Below, one piece after another: positions 23,838-31,891 of a stretch of 49,284 bases of DNA. The notes under the pieces were generated by a model. It saw only the letters and a list, made by a program, of their open reading frames with translations, searched no databases and had not been told where the DNA came from. A program made the translations under genes and the position numbers. The stretch comes from JALZIF01 sp964584905 (lineage in GTDB: Bacteria; Gemmatimonadota; Gemmatimonadetes; Gemmatimonadales; Gemmatimonadaceae): the NCBI GenBank assembly GCA_964584905.1, contig CAZPCC010000363.1, positions 1 through 49,284 on the forward strand. The letters run 5' to 3'. The stretch's first letter is position 1, and each line of letters opens with the position of its first letter.

Positions 23838-24986
23838 TCATCCCTCCATTATTTCCAGTGCCCGGTCGACCTCCTCCAACGTGTTGTACCCATGGGGCGA
23901 CAGACGGATCGCTCCTTCGCGCAACGCATGGACGACTCCAGCCTTGGCCAGGCGGGCCGACGCTGCCCGCGGGTCGCGGGGGGCGATGGCGATCACTCCA
24001 GCGCGATGGCGGGGATCCGACGGTGTAACCAGCCGAACGTCTGACCGGTCCGCCGCCCAGGACGTCAGGCGGCTGGCGAGCCGCATCACGTGCTCGGCAA
24101 CTGCCGCCGGTCCCAGCTCGAGCAGCAGTCCCAGGCTGGCATTCATCCCGGCAAAGTCCTGGAACGGCAGGGTGAACACCTCGAACCGTTGAGCGTCCTC
24201 GCGGTAGCGAAACTCGTAATCGGTCAGGCGGGTGAAGTCGTCGGAGGCAGACATGGCCATCCAGCCCACCGCTTCCGGTTCCAGCTGCCTGACGAGCTCC
24301 TCGCGCACGTAGGTGAATCCCGTTCCCCACGGAGACAGCAGCCACTTCTGACCGCCGCAGGCCAGTATGTCGATCGGCGTGTTGCGCACATCGAGTGTCG
24401 CGCCGCCGAGTCCCTGCATCGCATCGACTACCAGAAAAATCTCGCGCTCACGGCACGCACGTCCCAGCCGCGCCAGGTCGGTGCGGTAACCACTGGCGAA
24501 CTGGACCCAGCTCACCGTCACCGCTTTGACCTCGGGCCGGTCGAGCGCCGCGTGCAATCCCTCCTCGTCAGGCAGGCCGCCGGCCAGCGGGATTCGCTCG
24601 AGCCTTACGCCGCGTCGCTCGAGCGCCATCCAGGGATAGATATTGGCCGGGAACTCGCCATCGTAAGTCAGGATGACGTCACTCCTCCTGAGCGGCAGCG
24701 CCCGCGCAGCGAGATTGATCCCGTAGGAGGTATTCACCATCAGCGCGATCTCGCCGGTGCTCGCGTTGATGAGCTGTGCGCATAGTTCCCGCGATTTCCG
24801 AACGACCGCGAACTGGTCGTCATCGGACAATCTGAACGGTTCGGCGCGACGAGCGGTGAATTCGCTTTGCGCCGCGACCGACCGAACCGGCATCGGTCCG
24901 GTCGAAGCGTTGTTCAGATAGATCGACTCGCCGCGTGCTGCCCACGGGAACTCGCGCGTGCGCAGGTCATTGACATCGTAGGTCAT
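23838..24986 (-). CDS. Class V aminotransferase (cysteine-desulfurase-like fold)
   Basis: A 382-residue PLP enzyme of the class V aminotransferase family. The N-terminal YLNNASTGPMP, the Asp that contacts the PLP pyridine ring (D188 in LVVDAMQGLGG) and the Schiff-base Lys (K214 in CGGQKWLLSPWGTGF) are all present. The family includes isopenicillin epimerases, cysteine desulfurases and kynureninase-like enzymes; the substrate cannot be set from sequence. No Cys-loop typical of desulfurases is obvious. ATG 24986 overlaps the upstream permease stop by 4 nt (ATGA). It is the last gene of the six-gene minus-strand unit that begins with the PorX-like gene. Confidence 0.88.
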   Translation of the reverse strand: MTYDVNDLRTREFPWAARGESIYLNNASTGPMPVRSVAAQSEFTARRAEPFRLSDDDQFAVVRKSRELCAQLINASTGEIALMVNTSYGINLAARALPLRRSDVILTYDGEFPANIYPWMALERRGVRLERIPLAGGLPDEEGLHAALDRPEVKAVTVSWVQFASGYRTDLARLGRACREREIFLVVDAMQGLGGATLDVRNTPIDILACGGQKWLLSPWGTGFTYVREELVRQLEPEAVGWMAMSASDDFTRLTDYEFRYREDAQRFEVFTLPFQDFAGMNASLGLLLELGPAAVAEHVMRLASRLTSWAADRSDVRLVTPSDPRHRAGVIAIAPRDPRAASARLAKAGVVHALREGAIRLSPHGYNTLEEVDRALEIMEG

Positions 24987-25864
24987 GCAACGGCCTCCGT
25001 GCCGCGTGGCGCCGGCTCGCCGGCCGCCGCGAGCGCCCTGGGGTCGAGCGCGTCGCGCAGCGCATCGCCTAGCAGATTGAAGCCGAGCACGGTCGCGCCG
25101 ATGGCAAGGCCGGGCACGATCGACGTCCACGGCGCGGTTCTGAGCTGACCGAGGTCGCGCGCATCGGCGATCATCCCTCCCCAGCTGGGCGTCGGTGCCT
25201 GCACGCCGAGTCCGAGAAAGGACAGCGATGCTTCTGCGATGATCGCGCCCGCCATGCCGAGAGTGGCGGCGACGACGACCGGTGCGACGACCGACGGAAG
25301 CACGTGGCGCAGCAGCACTCGCCGGTCCCGCGCACCGAGCGCCCGCGCCGCCTGGACGAACTCGAGCTGCCTTACGACGAGGACCTGTCCGCGGACCAGC
25401 CGTGCCATCCCCGCCCATCCAACCAGTCCGATCACGACGAACACGACCAGGATCGATGGCTCCAGCGCGGCTACCATGGCGATGAGCAGAAGGAGAGTCG
25501 GAAAGGCGAGGGTAATGTCGGCAAGCCGCATTACGACATCATCGACCCAGCGGCCGTAGAATCCGGCGATGAGTCCGAGCGTCACACCCAGCAGAACCGC
25601 AATGGTCTGCGAGATTATCCCGGCGGCCAGCGATATTCGCGCGCCGAATACGATTCGTGCCCAGATGTCGCGGCCCAGCTTGTCGGTCCCCAGCCAGTGC
25701 TCGCCGGACGGCGCGCTGAGCTGGTTGGCAAGCTCGATCTCGATCGGATCGTGCCTTGCAATGAGCGGCGCGGCGGCGGCGGCGAAAACGAGGAGCGCGA
25801 CGACGATCATGCCGGATATCGCCCGCCGCTCGCGCCGGAGCCGGCGCCAGATCAGGGCCAGCAC
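24983..25864 (-). CDS. DppC/OppC-type ABC permease
   Basis: A 293-residue inner-membrane permease. The N-terminal OppC-type lead (ISGMIVVALLVFAAAAAPLI) and HWLGTDKLGRDIWARIVFG are diagnostic. About five more membrane helices follow, and the ATPase-contact EAA loop is AARALGARDRRVLLRHVLP. The end, ASLSFLGLGVQAPTPSWGGM, is the family's conserved last loop. It normally works with a DppB-type permease, two ATPases and a binding protein to import peptides, nickel or similar, but none of these is encoded in this window. GTG 25864 starts 8 nt after the acyltransferase stop. Confidence 0.93.
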   Translation of the reverse strand: MLALIWRRLRRERRAISGMIVVALLVFAAAAAPLIARHDPIEIELANQLSAPSGEHWLGTDKLGRDIWARIVFGARISLAAGIISQTIAVLLGVTLGLIAGFYGRWVDDVVMRLADITLAFPTLLLLIAMVAALEPSILVVFVVIGLVGWAGMARLVRGQVLVVRQLEFVQAARALGARDRRVLLRHVLPSVVAPVVVAATLGMAGAIIAEASLSFLGLGVQAPTPSWGGMIADARDLGQLRTAPWTSIVPGLAIGATVLGFNLLGDALRDALDPRALAAAGEPAPRGTEAVA

Positions 25865-25871
25865 GCGCGCC

Positions 25872-26837
25872 TCACGACAGAACGGGGTCCCGCAGCTCTG
25901 GCGGCGTATCCGGCGGCTGACGCTTCCAGCGGTGGTGGTGCCAGAAATACTGCTCCGGATAGGCGCGGATCCACCCCTCGAGGATTGCGGTGTAACGCCG
26001 GACGAGCAACTGGATGTCGCGTTCCCGCTCGCCGGTGCGCTCTATCTCCACGGGCTCGAGGCTCATCCGGTAGCGCCCGGACGGCTCTCGGACGGCGACG
26101 ATGAACAGGAGCGGCACGTCGTTTCGCAGGGCAAAAACGGCAGGCCCGTGCGGCGTGCGGGCGGGCCGGCCGAAAAAGGGGACGTAGATGGCCGCGATTC
26201 CCTTGCCTCCCTGGTCCGACAGCATGCCGACCGCCCGTCCCGCGGCAAGAGCCCGCGGCGTGCGCCGTACTGCTTCGTGATCGTAGACCACCGTTATTCC
26301 CAGCTTGAGCCGGCCCGAGTTCAGATAGGCATCGAACATGGGATTGGACATCCGGCGCACGACTGCGTCGACCGGAACTCCGCGTGCCGCGACATAGGTC
26401 CCCCCTAACTCCCAATTGCCGAGATGACCGGCAACGAGCAGCAATCCGCGTCCCGCCGTCATCGCCTGCTCGAGCAATTCCCACCCATCTACCCGCTCGA
26501 ACATGCCGATCACCTGCTCGGCATCAAGCGAGGCGACCGCCGCTGCCTCGCCGGTCACCCGTCCCAGGTTCTCGTAGGCGGCTCGCGAGATCCGCGCGAC
26601 GGCGCGGCCGTCCAGCTCCGGGAACGCCGCGGCGATCTGTCTCTCGACCACCGTTCGGCGAATGCCGAACGGCCTGTAACCTAACGACGCGAGCCGGGCC
26701 CCGATGTCGCCCGCACGGCGCCAGTCAACGCGGCCGAGGGCGCCCATGACCGCCCGCAGCGCCCAGTACTCGACGCGATGCGCCAGCGTCGCCGGCGGCG
26801 AGCCGGGAGTCGCCCGAGCGGCGGTCAACTCGCCCAC
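25872..26837 (-). CDS. LpxL/HtrB-family acyltransferase
   Basis: A 321-residue protein of the lauroyl/myristoyl lipid A acyltransferase family. The catalytic HX4E motif is in LLLVAGHLGNWELGG. Other family blocks are RRMSNPMFDAYLNSGR, AVGMLSDQGGKG, IYVPFFGRPARTPHGPAVFA, VPLLFIVAVREPSGRY and the C-terminal YPEQYFWHHHRWK. Members add a secondary acyl chain to lipid A precursors at the inner membrane; some act on other lipids. The start is uncertain: GTG 26837 gives the usual family length and overlaps the glycosyltransferase stop by 13 nt; a longer in-frame form begins at 26903. Its neighbours (MsbA-type exporter, glycosyltransferase) fit lipid A or glycolipid assembly. Confidence 0.93.
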   Translation of the reverse strand: MGELTAARATPGSPPATLAHRVEYWALRAVMGALGRVDWRRAGDIGARLASLGYRPFGIRRTVVERQIAAAFPELDGRAVARISRAAYENLGRVTGEAAAVASLDAEQVIGMFERVDGWELLEQAMTAGRGLLLVAGHLGNWELGGTYVAARGVPVDAVVRRMSNPMFDAYLNSGRLKLGITVVYDHEAVRRTPRALAAGRAVGMLSDQGGKGIAAIYVPFFGRPARTPHGPAVFALRNDVPLLFIVAVREPSGRYRMSLEPVEIERTGERERDIQLLVRRYTAILEGWIRAYPEQYFWHHHRWKRQPPDTPPELRDPVLS

Positions 26838-27919
26838 CGCGTACGGTCGCCTGCGGTCTGGGCCGTTCGCTCGAATCCATCGGCCATCGCGTGCGCGGTC
26901 CACTGTCGTGCCACGTGGATCTGCGCGGCCCTTCCCATCGCTTCGCGCGCCCGGGGATCGGCGAGCAGGCGAGCGACGGCGGCTGCGGTCACGTGCGGAT
27001 TCTCGCCGATCAGGAGTCCGGTTATGCCTTCGCTCACGTATCGCTGCGCGAGTGGCGTACGCGGAGCGATAACCGGAACTCCCAACGCGGCCAGGTCCAG
27101 AAAGGCGTAGGCGGCATCATCCCCACTGGCGGTTACCCAGCCCAGATCCGCCGCGCGGAGCACCCCTCGCGGCTCGGCGCGGGGACCCAGGAAAGCGACG
27201 TGACGGTTGATGCCGAGCGCCGCCGCGTGCATGCGCAGTTCCTGATCGTAGGTACCAGGACCGACGAAAACGAGTCCTAACGTCCTGTGAAGCGGAGCGA
27301 GCAAAGCCATGGTTCGCAGCGCAACGGCCGCGCGCACCCGGCCTGAGTCATCGTGTACGCAGATGATGAGCTTCTCGTGAGCGGCGGGTCCGATAGCGGC
27401 GCGGGCGACCGCATCGAGGTGGCCGTACTCCTCGACGGCGACACCCAGTGGTGCGGCCGATGCCGGAAATGCCCCGTCGACTTCCTTGTCGGCGGCGCGG
27501 CGGTCGTCGTCCGCAGCGAAAAGCCAGCCGGTGGCGGCGAGCTGCGAGGCGATCCACTCTTCGTGCCCGGTGTCAGGCGTATCACCCGATGATACCCGCC
27601 TGACTACGGCCGCGCGGCCGGCCAGGCGCGCCGCCGCCGCGGCGACGAACTGCTCGCGCTCCGTGTGCACGAACACGACTTCGATGAATCGCTCGGCCAG
27701 CAGTTCGCGAAGGCGCAGGACGAGGCTGATCCAGGGGCCGCCGGCGCGAATCGGCTGGACTTCGTACGACGGATGTTCGAGCACCGCGTCGCCGGGTGCG
27801 TCGGATGGATACGCGACCGTGACCGGATGCCCGCGCGCGGCGAGGGCGCGCGCCGCGCTGGCGAAGGCGCGAGTGCGGCCGGAGAGTTCCGGCTCGAGCA
27901 GCAGGAACAGAACGCGCAT
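26825..27919 (-). CDS. Glycosyltransferase (GT4-like)
   Basis: A 364-residue GT-B fold glycosyltransferase. The N-terminal half begins MRVLFLLLEPELSGRTRAFA with the expected ARALAARGHPVTVAYP. The C-terminal nucleotide-sugar domain includes LGLVFVGPGTYDQEL, NRHVAFLGPRAEPRGVLRAA, AAYAFLDLAALGVPVIAPR and GITGLLIGENPHVTAAA, which place it near GT family 4. The usual E-x7-E motif is altered: the first Glu position is occupied by sequence around DDAAYAFLDLA, so activity is not certain. No signal peptide. Seven bases separate its ATG from the stop of the ABC exporter. Likely role: adding a sugar to an envelope lipid or polysaccharide. Confidence 0.85.
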   Translation of the reverse strand: MRVLFLLLEPELSGRTRAFASAARALAARGHPVTVAYPSDAPGDAVLEHPSYEVQPIRAGGPWISLVLRLRELLAERFIEVVFVHTEREQFVAAAAARLAGRAAVVRRVSSGDTPDTGHEEWIASQLAATGWLFAADDDRRAADKEVDGAFPASAAPLGVAVEEYGHLDAVARAAIGPAAHEKLIICVHDDSGRVRAAVALRTMALLAPLHRTLGLVFVGPGTYDQELRMHAAALGINRHVAFLGPRAEPRGVLRAADLGWVTASGDDAAYAFLDLAALGVPVIAPRTPLAQRYVSEGITGLLIGENPHVTAAAVARLLADPRAREAMGRAAQIHVARQWTAHAMADGFERTAQTAGDRTRWAS

Positions 27920-27925
27920 CCCGTG

Positions 27926-29761
27926 TCAGCCCGCCGGAGAGGCAATCGCATCGCCGACCGGGTCATCGCGGAACTGCATCGCGTGCAACCGGTGGTACGC
28001 GCCACGGCGGGCGAGCAGCTCGGAGTGGGTACCGCGCTCAATGATGCGCCCGCGATCGAGCACGAGAATCTGATCCGCGTGCACGATCGTCGAAAGCCGG
28101 TGAGCGATGACGAACACCGTGCGGCCCTGCAGCAGGCGATCGATCGCTTCCTGAACGAGCCGCTCGCTCTCGGTGTCAAGAGCCGACGTGGCCTCATCGA
28201 GTATCAGCACTGGCGGATCCATCAGCAGCGCGCGAGCGATGGCGATCCGCTGCCGCTGACCGCCGCTCAAACGAGTGCCCCGTTCGCCGAGCACTGTATC
28301 GTAGCCGTCAGGCAGCTCGCGAATGAATTCGTGGGCGTTGGCTGCGGCCGCCGCCGCTTCGACTTCCTTCTGTGAGTAAAATTCTCCACGACCGTAAGCG
28401 ATGTTGCTGCGTACGGTGTCGTTGAAGAGCACCGTCTCCTGACTGACGATGCCCGTCAGGCTGCGCAGCGATTGCAGCGTGATCTCGCGTATATCGACGC
28501 CGTCGAGAGTGATCCGTCCGGCAGTCGGTTCATAGAAACGCGGAATCAGGTCCACCAGCGTGCTCTTCCCCGCACCGCTGGCGCCGACCAGTGCAACTAC
28601 CTCCCCGTGTCGCGCCACGAAGTCGATGTCCTGCAGCACCGGCTCATCGCCGTAGGCGAAGTGTACTCCCTCGAACGCGATCGCCTGACTAAATCCATCC
28701 ACCACTCGCGACCCTCGATCGGTAGCCGTCTCGGTGGGCGTATCGAGCACCTCGAACATGCGCTCCGCCGCGGCGAATGCGTTCTGAGCGGCGGCCGGAA
28801 TCTGGGATACCTGCTTGAGCGGCTGCAACAACCGAAGCACGAACGTCAGAAAGGCGAGGAATTGTGCGGCCTGCAGCGTTCCATCGACCAGCACCAGCCG
28901 TGCGCCGACGAACAGCAGGAACACCGTCATCGCCGTGCCGATGGTTTCGGTTATCGGCTGGCCCAGCAGCGAGATCTTGGACATGCGCACCAGCCCGGCG
29001 GAAAAGCGGTTGCTGGCGGATACGAACCGCTCCCCCTCGTGCCGTTCGGCTCCGTACGACTTGATCAATCGAATGCCGCTTACGTTTTCCTGCAGAATGC
29101 TCATCATTTCGCCGTGCTCGTCGCGCAAGAGTCGGTAGCCCCTGCGGAGGCGCGAAAGCAGCGGATTGAGTGCGATCAGCAGCATCGGCACGACGACGAG
29201 CGCGATCAGCGTCAGGCGGCCGGAGATGCCGGTGAGATAGACGACGTAGATCACGATCAACGCCACGTTCTGAATCGCCTGAGTGACGATCTGAGTAATG
29301 AGCGCCTTGGTCTGCTCGGTATCGCTCAGCACGCGGGCAATGATCTGCCCCGTCTTCATGCTGGTGAACCATCCGATCGGCAGCCGCTGCAAATGGGTAT
29401 ACAGCGCGTCGCGCATGTCGCGCACGACGTACTCCTGGAGCTTTGCGCCGAGCACGCCGCCTAGCCAGGTGAAGAAATTCTTCGCCACCGTAACGGCGAG
29501 GATTATGAGAATGACGTTCTTCAGCGACTCCATCGGGTTCGCCGGATCGAGCAGCGATCCGACGGTGCTGTCGAGAAATCGGCTGACCCAACCGTCCCCG
29601 GCGGGAATCGGCGACTGGCCGAACAGCGCGTTGAGGAACGGAATGAGGAGCGCCAGCGAATAACCACTGAGCGCGGCGGCGACGATGCTGCAGAGGATCG
29701 TCCCGACCATCAGGCCAATGTGCGGCCGGAGGAAGCGGACGAGCCGGCGAAAGAGGCTCAC
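27926..29761 (-). CDS. MsbA-type ABC exporter
   Basis: A 611-residue half-transporter with a fused membrane domain (six helices, about 15-320) and ATPase domain. Walker A is GASGAGKS (393-400), the signature LSGGQ is at 498-502, Walker B is LILDEATS (519-526), and the switch His lies in IAHRLST. The order and length match MsbA and other lipid or drug flippases acting as homodimers. Its place next to an LpxL-type acyltransferase and a glycosyltransferase argues for transport of lipid A or a glycolipid rather than a drug; this is inference. GTG 29761 shares its G with the TAG stop of the PorX-like gene (TAGTG). Confidence 0.94.
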   Translation of the reverse strand: MSLFRRLVRFLRPHIGLMVGTILCSIVAAALSGYSLALLIPFLNALFGQSPIPAGDGWVSRFLDSTVGSLLDPANPMESLKNVILIILAVTVAKNFFTWLGGVLGAKLQEYVVRDMRDALYTHLQRLPIGWFTSMKTGQIIARVLSDTEQTKALITQIVTQAIQNVALIVIYVVYLTGISGRLTLIALVVVPMLLIALNPLLSRLRRGYRLLRDEHGEMMSILQENVSGIRLIKSYGAERHEGERFVSASNRFSAGLVRMSKISLLGQPITETIGTAMTVFLLFVGARLVLVDGTLQAAQFLAFLTFVLRLLQPLKQVSQIPAAAQNAFAAAERMFEVLDTPTETATDRGSRVVDGFSQAIAFEGVHFAYGDEPVLQDIDFVARHGEVVALVGASGAGKSTLVDLIPRFYEPTAGRITLDGVDIREITLQSLRSLTGIVSQETVLFNDTVRSNIAYGRGEFYSQKEVEAAAAAANAHEFIRELPDGYDTVLGERGTRLSGGQRQRIAIARALLMDPPVLILDEATSALDTESERLVQEAIDRLLQGRTVFVIAHRLSTIVHADQILVLDRGRIIERGTHSELLARRGAYHRLHAMQFRDDPVGDAIASPAG

Positions 29762-31323
29762 TATCGCCGCGGCGTCAGCAGCGCCACCGGCAGAATGACC
29801 TCCTCGGGCGTGACGCCGCCGTGCAGAAACGACCCGCGATAGCGCGCCTGATATTCGCGCAGCTTGGTCGGATAGACGAAGAACGTGTCACCGGCGGCGA
29901 GCAGGGTGTTGGCACCCAGCCCGCGTCGCGGCAGGCGAAGGTCGTCGGCGTTATTGAAAAGCAGCGCGTGCTCGGGCCGCTCGGCGCGCAGGTCTTCGCC
30001 AAACTTGTAGCGCAGATTGGCCGTCGCATCGCGCTTGGCGAACACCGTCGCCGGCGTGTTGCAATGGATGGAGCCGTGATCGCTGGTGACGATCACCGGC
30101 ACGCGCCGCGCCGCCGCCTCGCGCAACAGCGCAAGAAGCGTCGACCGCTCGAACCACTGCTTCGTCAGGCGTCGTAAGGCGATCTCGTCTCTGGCGACTT
30201 CGAAGAGAATTGCCGATTCGCTGCGTCCATGCGTCAGCAGGTCGACGAAATTGAACACGAACGCGCTGACCCCTTCGGTGGCGATGGCGCCGGCCAGGCG
30301 CCGCTCCAGATCGCTCGAATCGCGAGCTGTACTGATCTTTTCGTAGCGCACCGGGGTCGGCCCCCGCAGTTCCACCAACTGATTCTCGAGCAGCTCCTTC
30401 TCATGGGCGTTGAGCGTCTCGTCGTCGCGGTCATGCCAGAGGTCGGGCAGCCGCGCGGCAATCTCCGATGGAAAGAGCCCGCTGAACAGTGCATTGCGCG
30501 AATATGGCGTCGCCGTCGGCAGGATCGAGAACTGATAGCTCGTCTCGATCTCGAACATCGGCGCCAGCACCGGCTGCAGCACCCGCCACTGATCGAGCCG
30601 CAGGCAGTCGATGACGACGAGGATGGCCGCCTGATGGCGGCCGAGGAGTGGGAGCAGGAATTCGGGAACGATGTCGATCGAGAGCGGGGGGCGATCTCCC
30701 TCGAGGTGGCGCAACCACGACGGGTAAGCCGACCGCATGAACTCGGCGAACTCGCGGCGCACTTCGGGATAGAGCGCCTGCAGCGATTCGTAAAGGCTCG
30801 TCTCACCGGCCTCGGCCAGCTGGACATCCCAGTCGACCAGCTCCACATAACGGGAGATCCAGCCCCGCCAGTCAGGCGTGCGCTCGCGCTCCATCGTCAT
30901 CGCCCTGAACCGCTCGACGAACGCGCGTGCCACCGCCTGCTGCCGGATGCGCGTGCCTTCGAGCAGCCGGGTCACGACGGTGAGTACCTGGCGCGGGCTG
31001 ACCGGCTTGACGAGGTAGTCCTGCACGTTGACGCCGAGGGCTTCGCGAAGCGTTTCGTCAGTCTCGCTCTTGGTCACCATCACGATCGGCAGGTGCGGAT
31101 CGAGAGTGCGCAGCTCGCGAAAGGCTTCGAGCCCGCGCTTTCCGGGCATCTGCTCGTCCAGCAGCACGAGACTGTAGGTCCGGCGTCGCAGCATCTCGAT
31201 GGCGTCGTCGGCGTTCGTGGCCGACTCCACCTCGAAGCCGCGACTGCGCAGGAAGATGCGGTGCGGCTCGAGCAGGTCGGCCTCGTCGTCCACCCACAGT
31301 ATCGTCTTTGCCGGCTGCACCAT
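29761..31323 (-). CDS. PorX-like response regulator with PglZ domain
   Basis: A 520-residue protein in two parts. Residues 1-125 are a receiver domain with VDDEAD, the phosphorylation site D56 (LVLLDEQMPG) and the switch Lys in YLVKPVS. After a helical linker, residues about 215-515 form a PglZ/alkaline-phosphatase-type domain: VVIDCLRLDQW (metal Asp), ILPTATPYSRNALFSG (catalytic Thr region), VNFVDLLTHGR type block, IVTSDHGSIHCN and a final LHGGVTPEEVILPVALL. This layout is PorX, known from Bacteroidota as a regulator linked to the type IX secretion system. No PorY kinase or T9SS gene is in this window. It heads a six-gene envelope unit. ATG 31323 follows a TACATT element by 7 nt, suggesting a leaderless mRNA. 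Confidence 0.93.
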   Translation of the reverse strand: MVQPAKTILWVDDEADLLEPHRIFLRSRGFEVESATNADDAIEMLRRRTYSLVLLDEQMPGKRGLEAFRELRTLDPHLPIVMVTKSETDETLREALGVNVQDYLVKPVSPRQVLTVVTRLLEGTRIRQQAVARAFVERFRAMTMERERTPDWRGWISRYVELVDWDVQLAEAGETSLYESLQALYPEVRREFAEFMRSAYPSWLRHLEGDRPPLSIDIVPEFLLPLLGRHQAAILVVIDCLRLDQWRVLQPVLAPMFEIETSYQFSILPTATPYSRNALFSGLFPSEIAARLPDLWHDRDDETLNAHEKELLENQLVELRGPTPVRYEKISTARDSSDLERRLAGAIATEGVSAFVFNFVDLLTHGRSESAILFEVARDEIALRRLTKQWFERSTLLALLREAAARRVPVIVTSDHGSIHCNTPATVFAKRDATANLRYKFGEDLRAERPEHALLFNNADDLRLPRRGLGANTLLAAGDTFFVYPTKLREYQARYRGSFLHGGVTPEEVILPVALLTPRR

Positions 31324-31326
31324 TAG

Positions 31327-31398
31327 GCGCAATGTAGTCCGGCGAAAAATTGCGAGCAACGCCGCTCGTCACCCGTTCGGCTACGTTCTACATTGCGC
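31327..31398. promoter_or_regulatory. Divergent promoter with 11-bp inverted copies
   Basis: CTACATTGCGC occurs twice in opposite directions: 31388-31398 on the plus strand and 31337-31327 on the minus strand. Each copy places TACATT 6-7 nt before a start codon (GTG 31401 and ATG 31323), fitting two mirror-image -10 elements of leaderless transcripts. The shared flanking GCGC could alternatively be half of an operator that controls both genes. Confidence 0.55.
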
Positions 31399-31400
31399 GC

Positions 31401-31787
31401 GTGCCCCGTCCCTCGCTCACGCTCGAGCCGCACAAGTTCCCATTCCCGGCGCTCGCCGCCTATGCGGCGGCGGCAACGCCGGGGCGTGATCGCGAGATCG
31501 CGATGGCATGTCTGCTCGCCGCGCGGCTGGTCGCCGGCACGCGTCCACCACTCGAGCTAGCCGAAGTGCCGCGGCGCGCCCGAGCGGCCGGAGCAAAATC
31601 CTGGCTGGCATCGCACCAGATGAGTGCCCGGCTGCGAGCCGCGCTCGCGCGCCTTTTCGAGGCGACAGGAGCAGCGCCGCCGCTGGCCCTGGCGCGCCCG
31701 ATGCGCGCGGTGCTGGAGATGGCCGGTCCGAGGTTGGACGAAGCGAGCCGCGCCGAACTGGCCTCGCTACTCGAGCGAATCACGTAA
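31401..31787 (+). CDS. Unknown small Ala-rich protein
   Basis: A 128-residue basic, Ala/Arg/Leu-rich protein from GTG 31401. It is predicted to be all helical, without signal or membrane segment. Phrases: LEPHKFPFPALAAYAAAATPGRD, MACLLAARLVAGTRPPLE, AKSWLASHQMSARLRAALARL and AELASLLERIT. I do not recognise a family. It is divergent from the PorX-like gene and shares its mirror-image promoter, and lies 104 bp before the DnaB-like gene. Codon bias matches the surroundings, which supports a real gene. Confidence 0.65.
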   Translation: MPRPSLTLEPHKFPFPALAAYAAAATPGRDREIAMACLLAARLVAGTRPPLELAEVPRRARAAGAKSWLASHQMSARLRAALARLFEATGAAPPLALARPMRAVLEMAGPRLDEASRAELASLLERIT

Positions 31788-31867
31788 CCTCGGACCAAGT
31801 CAGGAGTTGCGCCGGGACGCGGCGCGAGTCTGTAATGCGACAGCGCAACTGGAACGCGCGAACCTCA

Positions 31868-31888
31868 CAACTCGCAATTCGCATCTCG
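31868..31888. repeat. Heptad array (CAAYTCG)x3
   Basis: CAACTCG, CAATTCG, CATCTCG: three 7-bp units ending 3 nt before the ATG of the DnaB-like gene at 31892. No ribosome binding site is present. Confidence 0.85.
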
Positions 31889-31891
31889 ACT

